Assembly (NCBI RefSeq): GCF_028858725.1
Contig: NC_084773.1
Location: 18,236,850-18,300,849 of the forward strand
Reading direction: 5' to 3'
DNA from: Colius striatus
Lineage: Eukaryota > Chordata > Aves > Coliiformes > Coliidae
Length of the DNA stretch: 64,000 bases
Every line of letters starts with the position of its first letter. Position 1 is the first letter of the stretch. Of this stretch, positions 33,703 to 47,472 are shown one piece after another. The notes under the pieces were generated by a model. That model saw only the letters and a program-made list of their open reading frames with translations, was not told the origin of the DNA and did not search any database. A program made the translations under genes and the position numbers.

Positions 33703-36700
33703 CCAGTTACTTAATTTCCTGTGGCAAGGCAGAGCAATTACACTACAGATGATGAAATATTTCCTTCAGTTTACCCTAAATTCCAGTGAGTGATGTAACC
33801 AGCAATCCCTTAGTTTTGCATCGCCAAACGTGGTAAGGAGCAGGGATGAATCAGCTCTCAACAGACCACTCGAGTGTTTAAATCCCCTCTAAAACCTTCT
33901 CTGTTCTACCCCTTTCAGTTCCCTTTCACATCTGCCATCGTGGTGTCCTTACAACGCTTCATCCTGCCAAGGTTAATAGTCAGAGCTGGGACCGTTCCAG
34001 CTCATTTCGTTGTCTTGTCTGAGATGACATTTTAAGCAGCAAGTGCTTTGTGTTTAACTGGCGCAATGTCAAGTGACTTACCTCTAGCAGCCAATGCTGA
34101 TAGCTTGTTCAGGCAGAAATCTGCTAAATGGCTTGTTCACGTAATTATGATAATTGCCTAGGAGAAAAGATAGAGGAGTGTTATCTTCCATTGAAGAAAA
34201 CACGTAACTGTTATCCCGTGCTGACCTTCTCCTGCTGTTCCCTCTCCCGTGTGAATGAACGTTATTAGCTGAAACTTCCCCACGTCTGCTCCTTGTTCTG
34301 CCCTTCCTGATTACAGCTTGGTATGACATGGCCAGCAATTTGCATGGACATGGATTTTACTTTTCCTTAACTGCACAAACAGGATATTCTGCTGCAAGTA
34401 AGGCCAAATAGAGCAGTGTATTCCACCATGAAGATCATTTTCTCCAAATGAATAGTCCCATTTGTTTAACATTAACTTAGGGGAAAACAAAGTAAAGTGT
34501 GTGTTTCAATAAATCAGGAACTGAAAGAAATCACTCCATACATTATCATCTTTATCAGCATCTTAAACAACTTCCTCTGCCAGAAAAGCTGCCCAGAACG
34601 AGGACGGGAAGAGAAAACTTTGCCACAACCAAACCCTAACTTGAGTTCAACCAGCAGCATCCAGTAACTAACTCCCTGTCCCCTGAGAGCTGGGGCATTC
34701 CTTTGGCCTTGGGATGGCTACAGTTGTTTGTGCTTCCTTCTCTAATCCAACACAAGCCAGAGAAGCTCTTGAGGTTTCTATGTACAAGGACAAATTCATC
34801 ACGACTCTCTCAGTAGCAAGAGAGACCAATGTCCCTGCATAGGAAATACCATCTCCCTTTGCCTCAGCTTCCCCACTGAGGCTTCTAGCACGTTGGATGT
34901 CTGCTCTTATGTATAGTCCCACTCTTTGCTGCACCCTAACAGCTCTCATTTAAACGACTGAAACCCCACAGATTGCCCTCAGATCCGCAGGCCATCAAGA
35001 AACGCCGAAGTAGGCTGCAGCAGGCAAAAGCTGTGGCCGCAGTGCTGGGAAGCCTTTGAAGCTGACATCACTTGGGTTGGAGGCGTTTTGAACTGCAGAA
35101 AGGAAGCGATATAAAAAGAAAAGGCTTTTATTCTGACAGTCAAGCTTAAGCCTGCCCTTACTGTATGTAAAGTGCAAACTCTGAACTTAAAGAGGGAAAA
35201 ATAAAAAGACTGGATTCAATGGACAGTCAGGTTTGACTCCAGCTCAGCTGTCAGAGGAATAAAGCCTTTGAAAAAAGAACAAACCAAATCCTCAGTTCTT
35301 TCCCCCAGCTTCAGCCCTGACTGTTTCAGCTTCAAAGGCTGGGCTACGCCATGGGTTATGCCAAGGGGGTCCCACAGGGGAGACCGGGGATGCCCCAGAG
35401 CCTTGTGCACTGAGTCACACCGTGGCTTTTGCTCAGCACTGTGGGACCCTCACTCTGGCCAGTGTCCCTGCATTAGGCTGCACCCCTAGAACTCTAAAGG
35501 AAAGAGGCCTCGCTCCCCTAGCCTTGCCTGATGGTATTTCTCCCCTTTGAGGTTACTCACGACAGTGCTGGGTTTGAGCCAGTGCCCCTTCTCATACGCT
35601 CGTTTGGGAAATGAGTAATTGCTGTCTCCGCTTTGCACCTCCAGCATCTGCTTCTACACTTGCAGACACGCACTGCTGCTCCAGGCACGGGGGTGACAGT
35701 AGTGTCTGCTGTGGCTCCAAAGGCAAAGGTGTGTTAAGGAAATTTGCATGTAGAGACAGCAAATCAAATCGGGAGAGCTGGACATGGAGGCAAAAAAGAA
35801 AGAGGCTCATAATTACTTGGGTTGTATTTGCCTTTCCAAAGGGCATAACATTTTATGTGATTCATTAAGATTAGAGCTCTGGTGTATTCATAAGGGCTGC
35901 ATTAGTATGGAAATTAATGTCTCTAAGGCACATGGCTGAGCTTTGATGGTGGTTCCCATGAGGCTGTGCAGGGCCAGCCCTTGGGTGACACAAAGGCATC
36001 AGTGCTCAGCATGGCTTGGCCAGCTCCAACCTCCAGCAGGGGCTTGCTGTGCTGCTGACGTGGTAGCCAAGGGCACTGGCAATCCCAGCTGCAAGCTGGG
36101 CGTGCTGGGACTGGAGGGAGGAAAGCAGTGGTCCCGGGCTCTTCTGTGCACCAGAGCAGACATCACTCACCAGCACATCGCTGGGAGTGAGCAGGCCCTG
36201 AGGTATTTATCTGCTCCCACCTCAGCCCCTGTGGTGTTTTAATAGTGGTCAAAGCAGATAAATTAAAAGGAGAGAACTGAACTGCTGCTCCTGTTGCTGT
36301 AATCTTGCACGTCGATATTTTTAGTCCCAATCCCCATGGCTGGTGCTGCTCATTGGTAACAGCCAGGATGAGGTCACTGAGGCAGCAGTTTGGGTGCTGT
36401 AGACTGGTCAGCTGCAGAGATCAGGTCTGGAAGGTGCTGGTCCTTCCACAGACTGGACTGTGGCAGGAACATCCACTCCTTTGGTGCTGGGTGACATGCA
36501 GGCAGGAGCTGGTCCAGGTCTGGGCTGCACGATGCTGCATGTTGGATAGAGTACCTGCCCATCTCTGCATCCCAACCCACACATCACCCCTCCTGACATG
36601 ATATTTAGTCATAGCTAGGAGAAACTAATTCACAGTTTGAAGTTCACTGAATATTAAAAAAAAAAAAGAGTATTTCAGGGTATTTTTAAGATTGCTGTAT

Positions 36701-39700
36701 AATAAACTCCAAGATTTATTACTGTTCTACTCCTGCATAGCTGCAAAGGCTGTGAGTGATTACAGTTTTACAGCACCCTAACCTTTCAAATATTTGTATT
36801 TCATGTTGTGTCCTTAGCAGGGATGAAAGACAACTGCACTTGTCTGCAAAATGCCTCGGGTAAGACAAGATCATCAGGAAAATGGCAAAAAGTGAGGTGC
36901 GTGATCCACGCTGCGCCGACTTCCCTGTCACTTTCACTCCATTTATGAGCAGGAAACATACTTTTACTGCACCCCTGCCTTCGGATTTCATCTTCTGCAG
37001 GAGCTCCATGGCCACAGAGGTTTTTTTGCTCCTTTCACTTTGCTATCTGATAGCGACCACTCTGAAAAAAGCCTTTCCTCTCTGCCAGCCCATGGCAGCA
37101 GCAATTCCACCCAGTGACGCAGGGAAAGAGAATAGCTGCGTGTTCCCAGTGTCTCCAGCCCAACCTCATCCGTTAGTGAACTGAGGCTGCTGCGAGCATC
37201 CATGTGAGGCTTTGGGCATGAAGCGAATCTCTGGCAAGTTCACTCAGTAAGATCTCACAGCCTTTCCACAGGCATACATCTGATGTATGAAGTCATCATA
37301 CATCACAACCTCTAAGACCTTTACAAAGGTGGTGTTAGCTTTGTTATTCCATACAGAAATGGAGCTTTTCTACTACATATATATACACATTATTTTTTCA
37401 TCTCACCTTGATCTTTCTGGCAAAACCATCTCTCTCCAACACTAAATCTCATTATGAGCTGAAAAGACTGACGGAAACCACACAGCTGTAAGAGAAGGAA
37501 GCGTTAAGGTTGTTGGTTTTGTTTCCAAAGCATGAAATAAGGTATTGAATAATGAGTTTTTTCCTTGTGTTGCTTGAGCTCGATGGGGAGATTGCTACAG
37601 CTGATTCCTCATCTTGTATTTAAGGTCATTTGGTCACATATCAGGTACAGGAGACCCACATGTCCCTTTGTGCAAAGGGAATTAGAAGCAAAAAAACCCC
37701 CATGAGTACTGAACTGTGAGTTCATCAGAAACTCAGTCAAAGGGAGCCTGTGGAATAAACTCTATGATCCCTCATCTCCCAGGGCTGGAGTGGCTGTCTG
37801 ACCCAGGGCACACTGTTGGTTAACCAGATAAACCTGGGAAATTCTGGGCTTGGCTGCCCAGAGACTGCACATGATCTGCCAAAGAAACTGTTTCTTTCAA
37901 AGCAGAAATGGTCACCAACAAACTCCCCATAGGAGGAAACAATAACCACAAACTTTCTCGTTTGGACTGGCCGTGTTACAAATGAACTTTTCCCATTCAT
38001 ACTTGGATTTCATCACATTAAGAAGAAAGGGAAGAAACACTGCAATACGAGAGAGACTGTCAAGAAAGAGCAGGGCAAAGTAACATTAATCATTATTAAT
38101 AACATTTCAGGAGATCCTTTTCAAAAATAACATAAGCAGCTCACTTAACCTCCTATGTCAGAAACTGTGATCCCACATCTGGTAATTCTAGAATAAGGAC
38201 CATTAACTATTAATAACAAATGCAAATACTGAAGGAAACAAAGTGTATTGTATGGGCAACTGAACTAATGGGCAGAGAGTACATTATCTTAAGCAACTCT
38301 TATTATTATTAAGCATTTTAAAAGAGCTTTCTCAAACACATACCAAGACACAAACCCTCCTTTAGGAAGCTGCAATAGTACCAAAGACAAAACCAACAAA
38401 ATCAAGAAAACTGTTGCAGCTCTTTGTACGCTGAAGGGGACTCACAAGACGTCCCATTCATTCTACCTCCAGCTGCAGCCAAGTGCTCAATGCCAGCTCC
38501 TGTATCCCCCCTGTGTGAGAACATTTGGTAATCAACAGCAAAATGTTGCCACCCCCTAGTTCCCACATTTCAGCCCTAAGCAGGATTCATGCTGGGAGGT
38601 GCAGCAAGGATGGATGTAAACCTCCCTCAGCTTGCAGGAGCAGGATGCAGAGCAGCCCTTGGAAAAAGGCAGGAGGCCTCGATGGTTTTATTTTGCTCTT
38701 TAAATGTCTTTTTCATGGCTTAACTTTATAGCCTTGGGTTCATGAATCAGTACATGGCTGAAATTGAAATTATGGGGGGAAAAAGGTACCAGTGCATTTA
38801 TTTAGATTCATTATCTGTCAAGTGTTATAAGACAGATTAAATTGGGAAGCAAACTTTAAAACCATTCTTCTGACACGGGTCACAGGAGTAAGCTATCAAA
38901 AGCTGTGTCAAAGGCACTGTAGCTGGCAAGAAACATACAGCATCTCTATGATTCTTCCCTTTATAAAACCCAAACCATAAACAATAGAAACAAGGGAAGG
39001 GAGAGAATATAACTTCATTAGAGCAAACACGACAGAAACTTAATAATAAATAATAGCTGTCATCTAGAAAAATATGAGGAGCCGTTTTCAAAATCATTAG
39101 CTCTAATCACAAATGAATTTTTGCAGCTTCTTTTCTATTTTGCACCACCGTAATGAACTCTGATAAATTCAAGGGACTACATGTTAAATAAAGAGATAGA
39201 AGGGTCTAATTTGCTGCTTCATTAAACCGGCTTATTTCTGGAACGCCTTGCGTGCTGCTCTGAATTTCCCATCTCTGAAAGGTGGAGACAACGAACTATC
39301 TGTCTCTAATGTAGTGTGGCACACAATTAGGGATTCAAAAGGATGTGAATCTCTTTCCATCACAGATACACGCAGCGATTATTATTTTATTACCAAATCC
39401 CGTCAGCATTACATATTTCCAACTGCTACCAAGACACCTGACTTGCATGTTGAGTTTGCACAAAGCATCATCAAAACAAAAAGAGGCTGATGGAGCTTAT
39501 TTACACTCCATTATTCCTTCTTACATGGGCCTTCAGCAAGTTTGGTACAGTTAAATATTCATGGAGTCCAGCACTGGAGATTTGCAGCCAGGCAGGATAT
39601 ATAGAAGGTGGCCTGTCATTTGGATGTATTTTTAACCCCGTGATATAGCACAAACCCAACTTTACAAACTCTGCTTGCAAATCACCAGAGCCTTTAAAGA

Positions 39701-42700
39701 GGATATCTGATGTTATCTGTAGTCAGTAAAGCACTTTCACACGTGGATCTGAGACGCTGTCCTTCTCAGGGGTGAATTTGAGTGTCATTAAAGAGCTTTC
39801 AGCTTCAACTGAAACTTGATTGTTTTCAGAACATGCAATAACCTAAAAGATCTGTAACGTCTCCTTGGTCTGGCTTGAAATGGACACACAGTAGGAAAGT
39901 GGTTGAAGCAGTCTTGGAAACATAAAGTCTCATACACCTGACAGGATAACACAGGTTTTTCCTTAGATGCACTGTGAGCTTGGGTTTTGCTCCCACAACC
40001 AGAATATACACTCTCCTGGTCATCTGAACAACAGCAGAAGGAAATGATTGAGGCATTTAGGGTTGTATCCTGCTGTTGCATATATACACCTATGGTCAGG
40101 AATACCACTTATGGGGCTGCCAAAACAGGTCTGCAAAATTCCTGCTTGCTCTGCAGCCACTGAGCAGCCCTGGGTTTCATCCTCCTCTCCTTGCCCTTCT
40201 CTGTGTGAGATGCCCACAGCTGGGAGACAGCAGATGTTGTATCCAGGGCTGACAAACTTTCTTATCAGTTTAACAGTCATTATTTTATACAATTTTTTTC
40301 AATGATAATGTATGTGAAATTGATTTCAATGGTAGATCAGTATCACTAGTAAGAGAGCAGGGTAGCTGTGTGAGGAATCTATGGAGAGTCTTCAGTGCAT
40401 ACTGCTTGGGATACCAAGTGCAATTGAAATGCAAAGCACAGTAGGCTTTCTCTTTTGATGACACTTAGTGAGAACCTTCCAAATATCTGCAAGCCTCGTC
40501 AAAAAGCAGGAGTTTGAAAGAGATGTGCAAATTTATCAGTGTGAATATGACAGAGCAAATTGGCAGGATGTAACTAAAGCCAGCCCTGCCCCACTGAGGT
40601 ACACGCACTCAAATCTAAAGCAGACAGGCACAGTGATCTCCCATTATGCCTTTTGCTTCACTGCCATGTGATCCTTCATCCTGCTGATGGAGGACCCTCA
40701 CCTCTGCACACATACCCATGTGTGGGTGGCTTCAGGTGCAGCACACACACATGTCCAGGGAGTGTGTCGAAAGCTATCAAAGGCTCCCACACAGATTTAC
40801 CAATGACACGTGCTGCCCTGTCTCATCTTTAGAGGCAAATGACGCAGACCAGAGTAAAGGTTCATGGTACAAAGAAAGATGGATCCAGCCTCGAAGATCT
40901 ATGAATAACTGTGATCACCTTCTCATGAAGAACAGTGTCTTCAGCCACTTGCAGGACCCAAATTGCTGTGCCAGCATAAAGGAAAGCAAGAGCTGTAGTA
41001 CATTGTATGACTACAGGGTGCAAAAAGGAAAGAAAGAAACTACCCAGAATATTGGACTTGAGGATTCAAACTCACAAGTCAGGACATTCAAAATCATGGT
41101 TCCCATAGCACCCATAACTTACCCCTTTGCACATATGTCGTGTGTACTGCTGGGTATGAGGTTATATTTATGTCTTGCTCTTTCTCTGCCAGAAGCAGAG
41201 TTATGGCTGTTGGGGGACCCATAAGTTTGATTTTCCTGACTTTCATGCATTGAATCTTTAAGAAAGGAAAAGAAAAGAAACCCCACTCATTTGGATGGTA
41301 GCACACACGTCCCTCTCTCTCTCTGCCTTTATTTCCACTTTCTTTTCTGGTCCTCTGCCACTTCACAGTCAGTTAAAAGTGCAGACCTTACACACACAAA
41401 GAGGAATAGTTGTTAAAAAGAGGCAACCTGTGCCTTCTTTGGAAGAGGCAACATCTTCACATACAGTTCCAATCTGTAAGGAACCTTGCTGGGGAGGTTG
41501 AATTACAAACACTAAAGCTTTCTCAATAAGTTTCCATTACTAAAATACTGCTTGCAGCCACCTTTTAAAATAGACTCTACCACTTTCTTGTGGATGACTT
41601 GCAACAGTCTTGAAGACACAGCTATCCCTGTCTGGAATGTGCTTACAACATCCATTTAAAGTTTATTTAGAATGTAACTGTCATTTGCAGAAATAACAAG
41701 CCATGGAGCAAGCCAGAACCCCTATTTCAAAGCCATTTACCAGCACACATTGCACTATGGCATTGAGAGGTGAAGAGGACTTCATTTTCCTCTTCAGTCT
41801 GCAGTGGTAGCAGCTATTAAGTCGCCTTTTTGCTGGAAATAGCATTTGGGAGATTGGCACATACTTTCAAAGAAAATTTCTTCTTCTTTTTCTCTGTTCA
41901 GGCTTATTAAGTAACTCCTGCTGCACTTGCTGAGATGTGGTTACAGTGGAAGGACTGTGTCTTTGTGAAGGCTGTGGGAACACATGAGATGGTTCCCAAA
42001 GACTTTGATAACCCGCAGATCAAGTCCTAAATCACTTCACCTTTTCGGTGCCTCCCACTGTTCACAATTATCATGCTCCCACTCATCATGGATAACGGCA
42101 GCAGCTACAGCAATACATGTGTCCAGGTATTTGGTCACAGCTAACTGCAATAAAGAAGTAAATAAATAGCACTAACAAAAGTTAATACTTGACATTTTGA
42201 TGTTCAGTCGAGCACAGCTGCAGCGGTTCACTTTGTAAAGTGACTGATGCTTTTCATTCCCTTCAGTCATTTATTTATAGGAAGAAGATGAAGCAAAATA
42301 ACCTGGATGCTGCTGTTGTGTCTCTACACTGTGATACCTTCCTGTGGAAACCCTACCAATTAAAAAAATATGCTTTTGATTTGATTTCCTGGAACACGAT
42401 GTTATTTTCAACTCCAACACGGGCTTATTTCAGATGCTTTGAACAAATAAAGATGCAGGGGAATGTATTACATTTGGGAAAATCATCCAAATGGTAAATG
42501 TCTTTTCAAATAAGTTATAATGATATTTCAAGGGCAGTTTAGACCTATTCAAATTGCATATTCTCATTACCATTCTTAGCAACAGGCATAAGTCCTTCAA
42601 TCTCCATGTAGTTTTGTTACTCTCTCTCCACAATTTTCAATTTCCTTACAACTATTCAGCTGATTTATTATTTCCCTCCTGTATTTTAAATGCATTGTAA

Positions 42701-43704
42701 CCCCATGCATTTGTTTCACTTTCTCAGCTTCAATACTCAAGGTCATTAATACCCCCCAAAACATCCTTTGCTTATACCACGACTTGAAATGTGCTCTTTC
42801 TTGCCCAGTGGCTTGTTACGTAATTACCAGTGGTGATATCATCTTGTTTTTATAGTTTTATGATTAAAGAGATAAAAATGAACTCAATTGAATAAAATGT
42901 AGAGAAGATTCTTGCAATATCTGTGGCTCTGCTGCTGCTCTTGCTGCATAGGCAACGGAGAGCTGCAGAATTAATCTTTCTCAATGTGTTGCTTGAAAGT
43001 TAACTAATATGAAATAAATATTATAGTATTAACATTTGGCCTCTCTGATGAAGTGCTGCTTAAAGATGCTTCAGCTTTTAAATCAGGGGCATTGTACAGA
43101 GAGGTAAAGTTCGTGCCACTCGAGATGGTTCCATTTTGTCTCAAAGATGCAAGCATCTCTGCCAGCCACATTCCCCCACTCCCACCTCAACATCTCCGTG
43201 GGTCACATTTGGTTGACACAATCCCCTTGCTTGTCCTGGAGCTGCCTGAGCATGACATGTTGAGGCAGCCCCTGGGCACTGCCCCATGGGTCCCTGCCAC
43301 AAGGAAGCACAAGCCTGGGCAGTTTTGCTGTAATATGCTACTTTGTGATTCACCCAAGGCTCTAAAACCCTCTTTGTGCTACGCTGCAAACATGGTGGCT
43401 GATGGCCTTCTGCACAGGTGGCAACCCTTCCCTATGTACAAAACCAACCTTCCTCCCCCAGAACACCATGCTCATCCTCCAAGCACATCATAGATCCCTG
43501 GGAATACACCATTTGTGAGAATTTACAGTGTCCTGGCTCTGCTGATGGAAACAGCCCGTCTGAGTGCAGCTGGCTGTGCAGGATGCTGCTCTGGGATGCT
43601 GCTTCCCACGGCTGACGAGTGCCACTGGCCCAAGGGCTGCGTGGATTTAGCACAGGGTAATGGCTGCTGCCTGCTGCCATATGGGAGTGTCAACAGCATT
43701 TACA
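33703..43704. other. Gene-free stretch with candidate conserved elements
   Basis: About 10 kb of intergenic DNA. The largest frame (40718-41224, 168 codons, + strand) has no recognisable domain. Mononucleotide A runs occur near 36658. The most enhancer-like segment, 39120-39560, is listed separately. A further AT-rich segment with homeodomain-type cores lies at 42790-42900. Confidence 0.5.
39120..39560. other. Candidate conserved non-coding element
   Basis: Unique, repeat-free sequence with few CpG and many TAAT/ATTA, TTATTT and AAATATTCAT motifs, including CAATTAGGGATT and TACAGTTAAATATTCATGG. The texture is that of deeply conserved developmental enhancers in gene deserts. Conservation cannot be tested from this window. 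Confidence 0.2.
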
Positions 43705-43860
43705 GTGCAGAAACGCAGAACTGCAGGGCTGGAAGGGACCTGGGCAGCTGAGGCAGCCGGTGCCTTGCCCTGAGGTGGGATCAGGGCCTGGCAGACCCTC
43801 TCTGACAGCTGATTTTCTTACTTGCTCCTCCTGGGAAAGCGTTCCTGCTGCATCTCCAGA
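43705..43860 (-). mobile_element. Decayed CR1-like fragment
   Basis: The + strand reads GCAGGGCTGGAAGGGACCTG, then TGGGATCAGGGCCTGGCAGA, CCCTCTCTGACAGCTGATTT. This follows the order of the reverse complement of a CR1 3' region (GGTTGGAAGGGACCT ... CCATCCCTGACAGGTGTTTG). It is highly diverged. The assignment relies on remembered consensus and spacing. Confidence 0.5.
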
Positions 43861-46800
43861 TCCCTCATTCAACACTCCCTGGCTCCATCAGCCAGAGGAC
43901 ATTCTGACACCCCATCCACATCCTCACTGCCACCCATTCCTGACATCCCTTCTCCAGCTCCACAGACAAGCCTGAGAAACATCAGCTCCTCTGCAGCAAC
44001 AATTTTGCTACAGGCACACAGGGAAACAGTGATGCAGAACACTTCAGTTGGGATTTTTGTCTGTGTTCCTTAGTAACCCATTTTGCGAGCTGCAAACAAC
44101 AACATAATGAATGTCTGAGCCCCCTAAATCGTTGAAGAGTAATGCAAACACTAGGAATGAGGGGCATTAGATGGAGTCATCCAGGCTCTTTCCCAGAGAG
44201 CCCCAGGGACTCCCAGGACACCTCACTTTGTGCACAATCTTTCTGCTCCCAGCCCCTTTGCACTGGGTATAAATCCATCGAGGGAAAAGAAGGGACAGTG
44301 CCCTTCCAGAGTCATCCCTGATGGGGATGAGATCACTACCACTCAGAGATCACTTGTAGGCTGCAAGAGGTGTGAGCATGGGATGTGCTGACCTCCCGTG
44401 GCGTGTTTACCGGACAGATGAACCCAGGAGCTCAGACTGGACAGGAAAGGATCTGCTTTCACTTCCACTAACCCAGACCCTCCCCTTGAATCACAGCTTG
44501 GCTTGAAAACAAGAAGTTTATGTAAACATGTAGCTTGCTTTCAATTTGAAGTGCACAGCTAAAAAGCCGTGGGTTTTTTTTCCATGTGACTGCCAGAGCT
44601 GAAGCCTGCCCGGCACAGGCATGGCCAGTTCTCAGAGCTGGGCTTAAGGAAATCAAGGTAAAACCATCATGGAGTTTAGTATCCCCATCCTGTGAGTGCC
44701 TGTGCTCATGTGAGTCTTGAGTGCCATGGCTTTGATGTTTCTCTGGGCAAGCACAGAAGAGATGGTTGATGCTGCCCACAGCAGCAGCTCCCCAAGGGAG
44801 CCAGAGCCGGCTGGGAGCCCACAGATGCAGCACAGCCTCTCCAAAGTTCACTCTCACATTCATCTTGTGAAAACAAACAAAAGGAGAGGAAGAGCTGTGT
44901 TATTACTCACTGCTGGGGCAGCAGGGCTGTGCCTCCACGGCTGTGTTGGTTCACACAGCCACAGGCTGCAGCCGGAGCACCCTGAGACAGGCGCTGGCAG
45001 GGGCTGTGGGCTCTGACTCACACCCGCAGGTGGGAGCTGCTGTGTCACTGTGTTCCATGGCCAGCCAGGCCATCTGTGTCACCCACAGGTACCATAACCA
45101 GAGCACCCCAAACAGCAAGCCCTTGTCTCACCTGGTGCTCTCCTCTATGGAGCTGTGGCAAGTTCTCAGCTCCCTTCCCACAAACTGACCCTGTTTTACC
45201 TCTGCACCACGGCAGGGTGCACAGGCTCCTGCTGTATCTTCAGCAACACAGACAACACCTCATCTGCCTGCTCCTCTCTGTTTCGGTGTGTTCTTACACA
45301 TCTTATCCAAGTAAAACAGCCTTTGTTTCACTGTTGCTGGGAGTTGCTGTAGAACACTCAGATAGACGTCATTTGCTGTAAAAAGGTCCCTGCAACTGCT
45401 CCTTGAGCAAGTACCTCTAACAGTTCAATCTTCCATGGCTGGTTATCCTGGAAGAGACCACAGCCATCCTGCCTGCCACACCTTGCCCTCCCACACCCAG
45501 TGGTTTTAAAAGGGGAGCTTCAGTGAACTGGGTATGAAGAAAACAAAGGAAAACTACCCCAAACCCTGCACACATACACACAACCTCCCTCATCTCATTC
45601 ACCTACTAAAGCAAGCAAATTTTGCACAAAGTTACTGGTTCCTGACAGAGGAAAAGAAGTCACTGGTGCATCTGCTCTCCAGACACAACCCCGTGGAGCT
45701 GGAACTGCCATCCTCAGAGACCTGCTAATTTAGCATTCCCTAATGAGGGCTACAGACCCACGCTGCCTACTTGCTCTGTGTTATCAGGACCATTAAAATA
45801 GTCATTAGAGAAGGGCTCCATTTGCTCTTTGGCCTGTGGAGCTCAGCTGAGTTGTGCAGTAGCTGGCCAGGCTCCTGGAGGACTGTTCTTAAGAAAATAA
45901 CGTCTGATGAAAAATTTCCAGCTACAGCAACTGCATTTTAAGTGCATTTTACTCCAGCTAGTTCTGTGTCACAAGTTGTCAGTACATATTGGTGGGAAAA
46001 GAGTATGAAATATTCATGAAGTTATCAATGGCACCAAGATATCTAGTTAATTATGTTGCTTAGCACTTCCTTGCAGGCTCTGAATACCCAGTGCAGACCA
46101 TCTCATTAGTGTAACTGCAGTTTGATTGTGCCTTTGTGACAGTGTTTTCTCCATACCACTGACACACCACTGCACTCTTGGACCAATTCCATCTTAATTA
46201 GCTTGGTTGCCACTGGAATTAGGTGACATGTTGTAGAAATGACTTAAATTAACTTTTGACTCTTCCTCAGACAGATGGCACCTTGGTACCTGTGCTTGTC
46301 TGTTGCATTTGTTTAATCATTTTTTAAGGGACTGTCACAAAAACTGTCTTAAAGGAGGCAGCTTTTTAAAGGTTTTTAAAGGACTGTCTGGGTGCATCAG
46401 AAATGTGACCTTGGCTTCTGTGCTGGTGTTTGAAAATTAATGCTTTTTCTTAGAAGGTTTCTGAATTTGACCAGGCAGGTTGGTTAATAATTAGGATTGC
46501 AGTGTAGAGGTTTCCAGGTAGCCAGGTCCCGTTGGCTTGTACTGCCCACAACCCTAAATAGCATCCTGCCCTATCTCTGATGCCCACTGCTGATCCCCAG
46601 TGTGGGGATGCAGCACAGGAGCAGCTTGGGCTGGCAATGAGGCTGAGATCTGGGATAATCTGTGCTGTCAGGGCCCCCACCACAGTGAGGGTTGGACACT
46701 GTACACAGACCTCTGCTGATGGACTTTGCATGAGTGAGCACAGCAAGTGCAGGTTAAAGCCCCCCCCAAGCTCCTCAGGCTGTGTGAATCTTGCTTCCAA

Positions 46801-47448
46801 GGGCATTGATCCACGTCTGGTCTTTGACACTCAAAAGACAGAGTGTTAATACTCTTTGAGGGCCATCCCTGTCTTGAGCTGTTACTGAGGGAGATGTGGT
46901 AGAGCTACAGCACACTCCCACTGCGTATGGATAAGGGCTACAGCTTCACCTCCCTAAAGCTGTGTGCACTGAGCTACTGGCTGCAGGAAAGCTGGAAGAA
47001 ACCCAAATAGTGCAGGATGAAAAATTGTGGAGTATTCCAGTCCAAATTCTGGACCAGAAAACTTTAGGAAGTTTCTACAAACAATAGCAATGCTGGAAAG
47101 AGAGCTGGGTTGAGGCTGTTTGGTAGCTGGAGGTCACTGCACTGGCGACCTGGCCCCATTGCACCTCCAGTCCCACCAACCAGAGCTTTTTCTTGCTGAA
47201 GATGTGCTCTTCTATCCATCCCAGGAACAGCATCCACTGTACAATCCTCTCATCCAGCCCTTGCCTTAACTTGAGCCTCTGGCCACAAAGGGATGGTGCA
47301 ACTCCAGTTGTACACCTGTTATTGGGGGCAGGAGGGGATCCAAATACCTGAACTAATACTTAGTCAAGAGACTTTTCTGATACCTGCCCAGCTACTAGAA
47401 TTTCTCTGAAGGTGTGAGCAGACAGTGCTCTTAGTTTGCAGGGGTTTC
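43861..47448. other. Gene-free stretch
   Basis: About 3.6 kb without a recognised exon or transposon. The part from 45990 to 46240 is AT-rich with TATTCATGAAG and TTAATTATG motifs. Other open frames are short and featureless. Confidence 0.5.
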
Positions 47449-47472
47449 CACACACACACACACACACACACA
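47449..47472 (+). repeat. (CA)12 microsatellite
   Basis: Twelve perfect CA dinucleotides, likely polymorphic. Confidence 0.95.

Noticed and set aside
40718-41224. 168-codon plus-strand frame in the desert
   Set aside because: No recognised domain, no retroposon hallmarks (poly-A tail, target duplication) seen; treated as chance.
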